Shown here piece after piece: positions 17,390-26,481 of a DNA stretch of 64,000 bases (positions within the stretch are counted from its first letter, which is position 1; the number at the start of each line of letters is the position of its first letter). This DNA is from Chloroflexota bacterium (GTDB lineage: Bacteria; Chloroflexota; Dehalococcoidia; Lucifugimonadales; Lucifugimonadaceae), in assembly GCA_002721615.1 (NCBI GenBank), contig PBKW01000012.1, positions 79,511-143,510 on the forward strand, read 5' to 3'. The notes beneath the pieces were generated by a model. The model saw nothing but the letters and a program-made list of their open reading frames with translations. It ran no database searches and was not told the DNA's origin. The translations under genes were made by a program, and so were the position numbers.

Positions 17390-17833
17390 TTAACTTCTAT
17401 ACTGATCACCATCAAATGTAATTTGTTCTTCATGAACATTTTTTTGTGAGTCAATTTTGAATGCCCTCATAATAGGGCGATTCTTTTCTACTAAAGAAAT
17501 CAAAATATAATAATAATTAACAGGATTGCCAAAACTGTGAGTAATAGCTTCTTTTATATCTGTTGATGAAGGATATGCTTGAGTATAAACATGAGAATGA
17601 TAAAACCCTATAATATCCAAGTCTTTTTTCTCTGATTCTAATGTAATTTTTAATAATTCATTAGGATCCATAGTATATCTTGTCAATGGTTCTTCATGTA
17701 TGTTTTTTATTCTAATATTCTCTGAAACTTGATTTTTATTACCCAGCAAAACTCCACATGCTTCTTCAGGATCTAAATTCAAAGAATGATCAAACATATT
17801 ACCTATAACTTTTTTGGGTAAAAATATCGCCAT
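17390..17833 (-). CDS. JAMM/MPN+ metallopeptidase (M67 family)
   Basis: This 147-residue protein is a bacterial JAMM domain. The full zinc motif is present: Glu24 in PEEACGVLLG, then His79-x-His81 and Ser89-x-x-Asp92 in YHSHVYTQAYPSSTD. Bacterial stand-alone JAMM enzymes (Mec type) cut isopeptide or thiocarboxylate-linked adducts from small ubiquitin-like sulfur carriers, usually in cysteine, thiamine or molybdopterin synthesis. No MoaD/ThiS/CysO partner or E1-like enzyme is next to it. It lies 47 bases downstream of the penicillin-acylase-like gene and may be the last gene of the long branched-chain amino-acid transcript. Confidence 0.85.
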   Translation of the reverse strand: MAIFLPKKVIGNMFDHSLNLDPEEACGVLLGNKNQVSENIRIKNIHEEPLTRYTMDPNELLKITLESEKKDLDIIGFYHSHVYTQAYPSSTDIKEAITHSFGNPVNYYYILISLVEKNRPIMRAFKIDSQKNVHEEQITFDGDQYRS

Positions 17834-17880
17834 TTTTTATAATAAATTTTATTTAAACTTGAATGACTATAACCTAAAAA

Positions 17881-20211
17881 TTAACTTGGGGTCAATGATT
17901 GATGAGACTCTGCACTAGATTTTATCTCATCCCAATCCCAAAGTTGAGGAATTGTTTCTAAATTTGACCATAACTTACTCTGATCACTAAAATGTGGACT
18001 TCCAGGATGGCCAGAAGCTCCAAGAGGAACTATCCATCTAGATTTTTTCCAATCGGAAACATCATGAATATATCTATTAACAGATACAGAATTTACTTCA
18101 AAGTTTTCCAAATAACCTCCTTGTTGTGGAGTATCTGAATCTCCTCCCATAGATACATTGGGTGGATTCAAAAAAGAAGCATATTCTGGAAACATTGTAG
18201 ACAATGGATGTTTAGGATTAGTTTTGTGAACTTTACCCCATTTATAACTCTCCAAATTATCTTCATGAAATTTTTTTTCAAAATTTCCCAAATTTTTATT
18301 TACAGAAATTTTTAACAATTTTTCCAGATCAGAATAATTAATAAATTTTGACCCACCATTTATTTGATTGATCAATTGAGAATAAATTGAAGCTTCTATG
18401 AAGTCATAAGCTCTAGAAAATTCAGAAGAATCAATTTTATCAATCAAATTACCAAATATCATATTCAAAGATTCTTCTATTAGTGTTTTCCTAATCATTG
18501 AATACAATGTTGCAACTTTAGAGTCAGGACTCATTACAAAATCCCATTGTTTTATTAATTTTTCTAAATCATTTTGTGATTTAGAAAAAAGGTCCATTTC
18601 TAATAATTTTTTGAATAAAATTGAAGCTGGAATACTTAATCTATCTGAATGAATCTGAGACATATTTTCAACTGTTGCTTCAGCTTCAGGTAATTCCAAA
18701 ATTCTGGTAATTATTCTCGAAGCTCTATATGCAGGACGAAAATCATCTCCTATATAATAAGGAAAATCAGGACCTACCACTCTTTGATTACAAGTAACTA
18801 TATAACCAACATTTGGATTTACAGAAGAAGGCATTTCATAGTAAGGAATAAAATTTTTCCAATCATGATTCCCATCCCATCCTGAAACTATACCTTTATG
18901 GTTATCTGAGTTTCTTACTGGAATCTTTCCTCTCAACTTGTAACCTATTTTTCCTCTAATATCAGCAAAAACAAAATTATTTACTGGTTCAGTCCATTCT
19001 TCGAGTGATTCAATTAATTGATCTGAATTTTTAGCATGAAGTATTTGATATACAGTATCTACCCATTTAGTTCCAGAATTTGTTCCAGTATGACTAAAAA
19101 TTAATCCATAACCTGATCTAGGATTACCAGAAATTACAGAACCATGATTTGTTTTTACGACTTCAACAAATTCTTTTTTTCCATTTTTTACATTTATAGA
19201 CTTAATCTCTAAATCAGCTTTCAACCATCTGTTTTTATAGAAATATTCAAGATTTTTTCCATTTTCTCGAAATTTTTCTAGAAATAAATCTTGATAATCT
19301 GCATTTCCATGAGTCATACCATAAGCAAGATATTCAGTATGACTAAAATGTGGCGCACCAGGTAAACCTGGGATAGAGTAGCCACTTACAGCAAATTTTT
19401 CACATTCTAAATGTACTTGATAATAAACACTTGGCGTATCCAAAGCTCTATGAGAATCTCCTGCTATCAAAGGCAATCCTGACTTTGTTCTATCCCCTGA
19501 AATCACCCAAGCGTTACTCCCGATATCTGACTCTTTTAAGTAATTCAGCAAATTTACAGATTCAGAAAGAGAATTTATATCTCTCAATACTCTTTTATTT
19601 AATCTAGTATTAGGAGGAATTGTTAATAATTCAAATTCAGAAATTTCTCCCCAAATTTTTTTAAATAAATCTTCTCCTAATTCTTTAAATACTTTAGTTT
19701 TCAACAATTTCATCTCATATGTTCCCATAAACATATTTCTGATTTTATATACTGAAATACAGTCCCAAGGATTCCAACTTTTAGGCTTTTCATTTAACAA
19801 AGAATATTCCACAGGAAAATTATTAGTAGATTCTATAAAAGCATTTACTCCATTCGTATATGAATTCAACATTTTTTTAGCCAAATCTGAACTACATTCA
19901 TAATCTAATTTTGATGCTTTTAAAACATCAATTTTCAATACTAATTGATCATTATCAAACATTTCATAACCTAATAATTCAGAGGATTTCCCTAATGCTC
20001 TATGACGATCAAAATCCATATGCCACAACCTGTCCTGAGCTGTAGCAAAGCCCTGTGCAAAAAAAAGATCAAATTCATCTTTTGCTTTTATATGAGGTAT
20101 CCCCCAAGAGTCTCTATAAATATCAACTACACCATTAATTTGTTTAAAAATTAAATCCTTGTTGAAATCAGGCAGGAACTCTTCTAAATTCAATTTCGGA
20201 TTTGGGGACAT
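17881..20211 (-). CDS. Penicillin acylase family Ntn-hydrolase
   Basis: The 776-residue protein is a member of the penicillin/acyl-homoserine-lactone acylase family, which cleaves amide bonds of N-acylated compounds after self-processing. The alpha part has DIYRDSWGIPHIKA and FFAQGFATAQDRLWHM. The predicted new N-terminus of the beta chain is Ser232 in IGSNAWVISG, followed by GDSHRAL. Most relatives are exported to the periplasm, but here the start (MSPNPKLNLEEF) is hydrophilic with no signal peptide, and no better upstream start is visible because the leuB stop is 5 bases away. Spacing makes it part of the ilv-leu transcript. The substrate is unknown. N-acyl amino acids would fit the context, but that is inference. 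Confidence 0.85.
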   Translation of the reverse strand: MSPNPKLNLEEFLPDFNKDLIFKQINGVVDIYRDSWGIPHIKAKDEFDLFFAQGFATAQDRLWHMDFDRHRALGKSSELLGYEMFDNDQLVLKIDVLKASKLDYECSSDLAKKMLNSYTNGVNAFIESTNNFPVEYSLLNEKPKSWNPWDCISVYKIRNMFMGTYEMKLLKTKVFKELGEDLFKKIWGEISEFELLTIPPNTRLNKRVLRDINSLSESVNLLNYLKESDIGSNAWVISGDRTKSGLPLIAGDSHRALDTPSVYYQVHLECEKFAVSGYSIPGLPGAPHFSHTEYLAYGMTHGNADYQDLFLEKFRENGKNLEYFYKNRWLKADLEIKSINVKNGKKEFVEVVKTNHGSVISGNPRSGYGLIFSHTGTNSGTKWVDTVYQILHAKNSDQLIESLEEWTEPVNNFVFADIRGKIGYKLRGKIPVRNSDNHKGIVSGWDGNHDWKNFIPYYEMPSSVNPNVGYIVTCNQRVVGPDFPYYIGDDFRPAYRASRIITRILELPEAEATVENMSQIHSDRLSIPASILFKKLLEMDLFSKSQNDLEKLIKQWDFVMSPDSKVATLYSMIRKTLIEESLNMIFGNLIDKIDSSEFSRAYDFIEASIYSQLINQINGGSKFINYSDLEKLLKISVNKNLGNFEKKFHEDNLESYKWGKVHKTNPKHPLSTMFPEYASFLNPPNVSMGGDSDTPQQGGYLENFEVNSVSVNRYIHDVSDWKKSRWIVPLGASGHPGSPHFSDQSKLWSNLETIPQLWDWDEIKSSAESHQSLTPS

Positions 20212-20216
20212 AAAAA

Positions 20217-21314
20217 TTAATAATTAATTTTATTAGAAATTAAATCTCCAATTTCTGAAGTAGATAGAGATTTTTCATTTTCTTTAGCAATGTCTATTGT
20301 CCTATATCCTTCACTCAATATTGCATCAACAGAATTATCTATTAAATCTGATTCTTCATTAAGACCAAAAGACCAACGTAACATCATTGATGTACTAAGA
20401 ATAGATGCTATAGGATTAGCAATATTTTGACCTGCTATATCAGGTGCTGATCCATGAATAGGTTCATAAAGACCTAATGTTTTCTTTTGTTTACCAGGCA
20501 CACTAGATAAACTAGCAGAAGGAAGTAATCCCATAGATCCACCAATAACTGCAGCTTCGTCTGACAACATATCCCCAAAAGTATTTTCTGTAACTATAAC
20601 ATCAAAGATTTTTGGATTGGTAACTAACTGCATAGCTGCATTATCAGCTAACATATGTATCAATTCTACTTCTGGATATTCTTCGGATAATTCAGTTGCA
20701 ACCTCTCTCCATAATCTTGATGTAGCCATAACATTCATTTTGTCTAAAGAATGTAATTTTCTCTCTCTCCCCATAGCTAACTCAAAGCCAACTCTTAAAA
20801 CTCTTTCTATTTCATTCTCGTTGTAATAAAGAGTATCAACTGATTCTCTGATTCCATCTTCAGAATTCCATCTTTTTTTAGGTTCCCCAAAATATAATCC
20901 TGAGGTCAATTCTCTAATAATAATAAAATCTACATCATCAACAATTTCAGGCTTTAATGGACTAGCATAAACTAAATCTTTATAAACTTTCACTGGCCTA
21001 ATATTTGAAAAAAGATCTAATTCTTTTCTAATTCTCAATATCCCATTTTCAGGCCTTTCATTTTCAGATGTAACATCCCACTTAGGGCCACCAACTGCAC
21101 CAAACAATACTGAATCACATTTTAAAATATCATCTAAAGTTTCGTCAGTGATTGCTACACCATTCTTATCAATAGAACATCCACCAACATCACCAGTTTG
21201 AAGATTAAAAGTGTGACCAAAACGTGACCCGATTGCTTCTAATATTTTGATCGACTCTCTAGTAACTTCTGGACCTATACCATCACCAGATAAAACTGCT
21301 ACTTTAAATTCCAA
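20217..21314 (-). CDS. leuB: 3-isopropylmalate dehydrogenase LeuB
   Basis: LeuB oxidises and decarboxylates 3-isopropylmalate with NAD+ for leucine, and in organisms with CimA also 3-methylmalate for isoleucine. The 365-residue protein begins with the family strand VAVLSGDGIGPEV. It has the substrate-loop Arg residues (RIRKELDLFSNIRP), the active-site Tyr region ELTSGLYFGEP, Lys/Asp catalytic segment HMLADNAAMQLV, and the NAD loop EPIHGSAPDIAGQNIANP. The gap to leuD is 21 bases. It is followed after 5 bases by the acylase gene. Confidence 0.95.
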   Translation of the reverse strand: MEFKVAVLSGDGIGPEVTRESIKILEAIGSRFGHTFNLQTGDVGGCSIDKNGVAITDETLDDILKCDSVLFGAVGGPKWDVTSENERPENGILRIRKELDLFSNIRPVKVYKDLVYASPLKPEIVDDVDFIIIRELTSGLYFGEPKKRWNSEDGIRESVDTLYYNENEIERVLRVGFELAMGRERKLHSLDKMNVMATSRLWREVATELSEEYPEVELIHMLADNAAMQLVTNPKIFDVIVTENTFGDMLSDEAAVIGGSMGLLPSASLSSVPGKQKKTLGLYEPIHGSAPDIAGQNIANPIASILSTSMMLRWSFGLNEESDLIDNSVDAILSEGYRTIDIAKENEKSLSTSEIGDLISNKINY

Positions 21315-21335
21315 ATTACCTCCGATGTTAAAGTT

Positions 21336-21938
21336 TTACCATCTGTTAATTCTGTTTTTTTCAAAAATAGAAATATCTTTTTCTAGCAATGTAGTTCTTC
21401 CAATATCATCCAATCCTTTAAGTAAACTCTCTTTACGAAAATCATCTATATCAAAATTTTTTGATAAACCTAAATCATCAGTTACAATTTGATTTTGTAA
21501 ATCAACAGTAACCATATAAGCCTCTTGATCTGCAGACAAAGAGTTAGACATAATATGACTTACTGCGGCTGAATCCAGTACTATTGGCAATATACCATTT
21601 TGAAAACAATTATTTTTAAAAATATCTGCAAAACTAGTGGAAATCAAAACTTTAAATCCATACTCTAGTAAAGCCCATGGAGCATGTTCTCTAGAAGATC
21701 CTGATCCAAAATTACTTCCTGCTACTAATATTTCTGATCCTAAATAACGAGGAGAATTTAGAATGAAGTCTGGGTTAGGTATTTCACCTTCAAGATATCT
21801 CCAATCAAAAAAAGCAAATTTGCCAAATCCAGTTCTTTCAACTCTCTTCAAAAATTGCTTTGGGATAATTTGATCTGTATCTACATTTGATCTATCTAAA
21901 GGAGCTACTAATCCAGTAAATTTTTTAAACGGTTCCAA
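21336..21938 (-). CDS. leuD: 3-isopropylmalate dehydratase small subunit LeuD
   Basis: LeuD is the swivelling domain of isopropylmalate isomerase, pairing with LeuC. The 200-residue protein has NVDTDQIIPKQFLK near the N-terminus and the substrate-binding segment GSNFGSGSSREHAPWAL. Length is normal for the long bacterial form, with a C-terminal helix after the core. A ribosome binding site (AAGGAG) precedes ATG in the 15 bases between leuC and leuD. Confidence 0.95.
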   Translation of the reverse strand: MEPFKKFTGLVAPLDRSNVDTDQIIPKQFLKRVERTGFGKFAFFDWRYLEGEIPNPDFILNSPRYLGSEILVAGSNFGSGSSREHAPWALLEYGFKVLISTSFADIFKNNCFQNGILPIVLDSAAVSHIMSNSLSADQEAYMVTVDLQNQIVTDDLGLSKNFDIDDFRKESLLKGLDDIGRTTLLEKDISIFEKNRINRW

Positions 21939-21953
21939 TATATTCTCCTTACT

Positions 21954-23360
21954 CTATATATTCCAGTTTCTTATATCTGTGAAATGACCTTTTATTGCCG
22001 CTGCAGCAGCCATTTCAGGGCTTACTAAATGTGTTCTTCCGCCTTTACCTTGTCTACCTTCAAAATTTCTATTAGATGTAGATGCACATCTTTCTCCAGG
22101 AATTAAAATGTCAGGATTCATACCTAAACACATAGAGCAACCTGCTTCTCTCCATTCGAAACCAGAATCCTTAAATATTCCATCTAAACCTTCTTTTTCA
22201 GCTTGGATTTTTACAATCATAGATCCTGGAACAACCATAGCATTTACATTATTAGAGACCTTTCTTCCTTTAATAATTTTGGCGGCTGATCGTAAATCTT
22301 CTATTCGTGCATTAGTACATGAACCTAAGAAAACTCTATCTATTTTTATATCTTCTATAAGCATATTAGGCTCTAACCCCATATATTCAATGGCTCTTGC
22401 AGCATTCTCTTGATCTTCTGAATCAATGAAATCTAGAGGATCTGGAACTTTTCCAGAAACCTGAGTAACTTGACCAGGATTTGTTCCCCAAGTAACCATA
22501 GGTTCTATAGATTGAGAATCAATCTCAACTAAAGAATCATACTCTGATTCAGAATCAGATTTAAAACTATCCCAATAATCTACAACTTCTTTAAAGTCTT
22601 TATTATTTGGAATAAATTTTTTCCCTTCTAAATATTCGTAAGTTATTTCATCTGGACTTATCATACCGGCTCTTCCTCCACCCTCTATAGTCATATTACA
22701 TACTGTCATTCTCCCTTCCATAGACATATTTCTTATTGCATCTCCAGTATATTCAATAGCATGTCCAGTTCCACCTGCAACACCAATTTTTCCTATTATT
22801 GCTAAAACTAAATCTTTAGGTGAAACTCCTATAGGAAGATCACCATTAGTTCTTATTTCCATCTTTTTTGGTTTTCTTTGAATGAGAGTTTGTGTTGCTA
22901 AAACATGCTCTACTTCTGAAGTTCCTATTCCAAAAGCAAGAGTTCCAAATGCTCCATGAGTAGAAGTATGACTATCACCACAAACAATTGTCATTCCCGG
23001 TTGAGTTAAACCTAGTTCAGGGCCAATAACGTGTACAATTCCCTGATTACTACTGTTAATGTCATATAAATTAATATTAAATTCTTGACAGTTTTCTCTT
23101 AAAACTTCTATCTGTTTTTTAGCTATAGGATCAGTGATTTTTTCCCTATTTATCGTTGGAACATTATGATCAATTGTAGCTACAGTTAAACTAGGTCGCC
23201 TTACTGATCTTTGATTTAACCTTAAATTTTCAAAAGCTTGAGGAGAAGTAACTTCATGTACTAAATGTAAATCAATGTATATTAGATCTGGTTGACCTTC
23301 AGACTGAGATACAAGATGGCTATCCCATATTTTATCAAATAATGTTTTCTTATTAATCAT
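21954..23360 (-). CDS. leuC: 3-isopropylmalate dehydratase large subunit LeuC
   Basis: LeuC carries the 4Fe-4S cluster that isomerises 2- to 3-isopropylmalate. The three cluster cysteines are recognisable, one in [10 protein letters not shown] and two in [12 protein letters not shown]. Other family motifs are [25 protein letters not shown] near residue 130 and the [18 protein letters not shown] ending. Length is 468 residues, the usual size of the bacterial LeuC. It lies between leuA (21 bases) and leuD (15 bases). Confidence 0.96.
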   Translation of the reverse strand: MINKKTLFDKIWDSHLVSQSEGQPDLIYIDLHLVHEVTSPQAFENLRLNQRSVRRPSLTVATIDHNVPTINREKITDPIAKKQIEVLRENCQEFNINLYDINSSNQGIVHVIGPELGLTQPGMTIVCGDSHTSTHGAFGTLAFGIGTSEVEHVLATQTLIQRKPKKMEIRTNGDLPIGVSPKDLVLAIIGKIGVAGGTGHAIEYTGDAIRNMSMEGRMTVCNMTIEGGGRAGMISPDEITYEYLEGKKFIPNNKDFKEVVDYWDSFKSDSESEYDSLVEIDSQSIEPMVTWGTNPGQVTQVSGKVPDPLDFIDSEDQENAARAIEYMGLEPNMLIEDIKIDRVFLGSCTNARIEDLRSAAKIIKGRKVSNNVNAMVVPGSMIVKIQAEKEGLDGIFKDSGFEWREAGCSMCLGMNPDILIPGERCASTSNRNFEGRQGKGGRTHLVSPEMAAAAAIKGHFTDIRNWNI

Positions 23361-23381
23361 TAATGAAATCCTCTCTTATTT

Positions 23382-24929
23382 TTATATTGTAGAATTAGAA
23401 CTTTCTTCTCTAATCATTATCATTCTATTAATAGCATTTACATATGCTTTAGCTGATGAAACAACTATATCAGCATCAGAACCCCTGCCAGAAAATATTT
23501 GACCTAAATCATCAGATATTCTAATAGTCACTTCACCCAAAGAATCAATCCCTTGAGTCACCGCATTAACACTAAACTCAGTTAGATTTACTGGAATTTC
23601 GATAATTTTATCAATTGCTTTACAAACAGCGTCAACCGGACCTGTACCAAATGATTCAACTTTCTTAACCCTCCCCTCAGGAATTTTCAGACTAACAGTT
23701 GCTTTAGGTTGAACCATATTTCCACACTGTACTTCAACAGAATCAATCTCAAAATTTCCTTCAAATGAACTTCTATGATGCTCAGCCATTAATGATTCCA
23801 AGTCAAGATCAGTGATTTCTTTTTTCTGATCAGCTAGTATTTTAAAAGCTGGAAAAACCTCTAATAATTCTTCATCATTCAAATCATATCCTAAATCCTG
23901 AAGTCTAGACCTAAGACCTGCTCTACCTGATAATTTTCCTAACACAAGTGCTTCTCCTCTCCAACCAACATCCTCTGGTTCCATAATTTCAAAAGTACTT
24001 CTATCTTTCAAAAATGCATCTTGATGAATACCAGAAGAATGTCTAAATGCATTTTGCCCAACAATTGCTTTATTCGCTTGTAAAGGAAATCCAAAAAGAT
24101 TACTTACTAGCCTACTTGTAGGGCCAATTTCAGAAGTCTTAATACTTGTAGATACACCAAAATAATCTTTTCTTGTCTCTAAGCCCATAACTAATTCTTC
24201 AATAGAAGCATTTCCAGCTCTTTCTCCTAATCCATTAATACAACCCTCTATTTGTCTAGCACCATTCTCAACAGCGGATAAACTATTTGAAACAGCTAAT
24301 CCTAAATCATTATGACAGTGTACACTTATTATAGAATTACCTAAATTTGAAACTTCTTTAGAAATTCGATTAATTAATTTACCAAATTCATTTGGAATTC
24401 CATATCCTACTGTATCTGGAATATTTACTGTAGATGCTCCTGCATCGATAGTTGCTTCTAATAAAGTAATAAGAAAATCTATATCAGTCCTAGTTGCATC
24501 CATAGGAGAAAACTCTACATCATCTACATATTGTTTTGCTTTCTTAACAGCAGTCACTGCCATCTCTAAAATTTCTTCTGGATCTTTTCTCATCTGATGT
24601 TCCATATGAATAGTTGAACTAGAAACAAAAGTGTGTATCCTTGGATCATTAGCAAATTCTAAAGCTTTCGCTGCTGATTCAATATCACTTGGAACTACTC
24701 TGGCAAGTGATGCTACGGTAGCATTTTTAACTTCTCGAGAAATTTTCTGTATCGCCTGAAAATCTCCTGGAGAACTTGCAGCAAATCCAGCTTCAATTAT
24801 ATCTACTCCCAGTTTCTCTAACTGTAATGCAATAACATTTTTCTCTTCTACTGTTAGCCCAGCGCCAGCAGACTGTTCTCCATCTCTTAAAGTAGTATCA
24901 AAAATAATTACTTTGTCTTTGTTTACCAT
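23382..24929 (-). CDS. leuA: 2-isopropylmalate synthase LeuA
   Basis: LeuA condenses 2-oxoisovalerate with acetyl-CoA, the first committed step to leucine. The 515-residue protein starts FDTTLRDGEQSAGAGLT and has IIEAGFAASSPGD, the metal ligands in SVHCHNDLGLAVSN and the GLGERAGNAS segment. A C-terminal LeuA regulatory domain of about 130 residues is present, so leucine feedback is likely. It differs from CimA in this window by the GFAASSPGD substrate segment. It lies 18 bases downstream of ilvC. Confidence 0.95.
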   Translation of the reverse strand: MVNKDKVIIFDTTLRDGEQSAGAGLTVEEKNVIALQLEKLGVDIIEAGFAASSPGDFQAIQKISREVKNATVASLARVVPSDIESAAKALEFANDPRIHTFVSSSTIHMEHQMRKDPEEILEMAVTAVKKAKQYVDDVEFSPMDATRTDIDFLITLLEATIDAGASTVNIPDTVGYGIPNEFGKLINRISKEVSNLGNSIISVHCHNDLGLAVSNSLSAVENGARQIEGCINGLGERAGNASIEELVMGLETRKDYFGVSTSIKTSEIGPTSRLVSNLFGFPLQANKAIVGQNAFRHSSGIHQDAFLKDRSTFEIMEPEDVGWRGEALVLGKLSGRAGLRSRLQDLGYDLNDEELLEVFPAFKILADQKKEITDLDLESLMAEHHRSSFEGNFEIDSVEVQCGNMVQPKATVSLKIPEGRVKKVESFGTGPVDAVCKAIDKIIEIPVNLTEFSVNAVTQGIDSLGEVTIRISDDLGQIFSGRGSDADIVVSSAKAYVNAINRMIMIREESSNSTI

Positions 24930-24947
24930 ATTAATCCTATATAAATT

Positions 24948-25946
24948 TCAAGTAGTAGATTCTAGCCAAGGCATCATATCCCTTAATTCTTTACCTATTT
25001 TTTCTATAGGATGGATATTATTCTCTTCTCTAAGACGTTTAAACCTTGGTAAACCTTCATCATTTTCAGTAATCCATTCTTTTGCAAAGGTTCCATCTTG
25101 AATTTCATCTAATATTTTTCTCATATTATCTTTCACATTACTATCAACTACTCTTGGGCCTCTACTATAATCTCCATATTCAGCTGTATCAGAAATAGAA
25201 TACCTCATTTGGCCCATACCACCTTGATACATCAAGTCCACAATTAATTTTAATTCATGTAAAACCTCAAAATAAGCTGATTCTGGTTGATACCCCGCTT
25301 CAACTAAAACCTCAAATGCATTTTGCACTAAAGATGTAACACCTCCACATAAAACTGCTTGCTCACCAAACAAGTCAGTTTCAGTTTCTTCTTTAAACGT
25401 AGTCTCTAAAATTCCTGCTCTTCCTCCACCTATTCCTACTCCATATGCCAAAGCTTGATCTTTTGCATTTCCAGAAAAATCTTGATGAACTGCTACTAAA
25501 CAAGGAACCCCTAAGCCAGATTCAAAAACTTTCCTAACTCTGTGACCTGGAGCTTTAGGAGCTATCATAGAAACGTCAACGAATTTAGGAGGAATAATTT
25601 GTTTATAAAAAATTGTAAAACCATGGCAAAACATAATAGTTTGCCCTTCTTTCAAATTTGGAGACACATCTTCTTTATATACTGATGATTGAACAGTATC
25701 AGGAAGAGCAAACATTATTATATCAGCTTCTTTGGTTGCATCTTGATTAGAAACAACCTTTAAACCATCAGCTTCTGCTTTTTCTTTACTTTTACTTCCT
25801 TCATACAAACCTACAATTACTTCATTACCAGAATCTTTTAGGTTTAAAGCATGAGCATGACCTTGGCTTCCATATCCAAGTACTGCAATTTTCTTACCTT
25901 TTATCAAAGATTCATCAATATCTTTGTTGTAGAATAATGTAGCCAT
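24948..25946 (-). CDS. ilvC: ketol-acid reductoisomerase IlvC (class I)
   Basis: IlvC converts acetolactate/acetohydroxybutyrate to the dihydroxy acids using NADPH and Mg2+. The 332-residue protein is the short class I form. The N-terminal Rossmann motif is [13 protein letters not shown], and the metal ligands lie in [12 protein letters not shown] and in the [13 protein letters not shown] helix of the C-terminal knotted domain. It starts one base after the ilvN stop, and the ATG is preceded by AGGAG inside the end of ilvN. Confidence 0.96.
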   Translation of the reverse strand: MATLFYNKDIDESLIKGKKIAVLGYGSQGHAHALNLKDSGNEVIVGLYEGSKSKEKAEADGLKVVSNQDATKEADIIMFALPDTVQSSVYKEDVSPNLKEGQTIMFCHGFTIFYKQIIPPKFVDVSMIAPKAPGHRVRKVFESGLGVPCLVAVHQDFSGNAKDQALAYGVGIGGGRAGILETTFKEETETDLFGEQAVLCGGVTSLVQNAFEVLVEAGYQPESAYFEVLHELKLIVDLMYQGGMGQMRYSISDTAEYGDYSRGPRVVDSNVKDNMRKILDEIQDGTFAKEWITENDEGLPRFKRLREENNIHPIEKIGKELRDMMPWLESTT

Positions 25947-25947
25947 A

Positions 25948-26481
25948 TTAACTCTCCTTTTTTTTATTTATTTCTAAAGAACTTCTTAAAACCGCTACTC
26001 TTCCGGTTCTCATAATTTCTAATATTCCATACTGATTCATCAATTCAATTAAAGAATTGATCTTTTTACTATCACCAGTTGTTTCTATAGTCATTTCTTC
26101 AGTCCCTACGTCTACTACTCTTACTCGAAAAACATTAGCTAATTGTAAAATTTCACCTCTAATTTTCTCATCAGCATTTATCTTTATTAGAGCCATTTCT
26201 CTATAAGCAAAATTCTGATCAGTTATATCTGTCACTTCCACAATTTCTATTAATCTATCTAATTTAGCAGCTACTAGCCCTATAACATCTGGTGGGCCTT
26301 CAACAACAAAAGTCATTCTTGATAAACCTATTTTTTCAGACTTACCTACTGCTAAACTTTCAATATTAAATCCCTGTCTTCTAAAAAAACCTGCAATTCT
26401 AGCTAAAACACCAGGCCTATCTTCTACTAAAGCTACTACAGTTCTAGTCTCTATATTTGGGAGTTTTTCAGAAATACTCAA
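25948..26481 (-). CDS. ilvN: acetolactate synthase small (regulatory) subunit IlvN (TTG start)
   Basis: IlvN stimulates IlvB and confers valine feedback inhibition. The 177-residue protein starts with an ACT domain ([20 protein letters not shown], residues about 14-33) and continues with the ALS small-subunit C-terminal domain ([17 protein letters not shown]). The start is TTG, overlapping the ilvB stop by four bases (TTGA). A strong GGAGG site 7 bases upstream supports this choice. Translational coupling with ilvB keeps subunits in step. Confidence 0.93.
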   Translation of the reverse strand: MSISEKLPNIETRTVVALVEDRPGVLARIAGFFRRQGFNIESLAVGKSEKIGLSRMTFVVEGPPDVIGLVAAKLDRLIEIVEVTDITDQNFAYREMALIKINADEKIRGEILQLANVFRVRVVDVGTEEMTIETTGDSKKINSLIELMNQYGILEIMRTGRVAVLRSSLEINKKKES

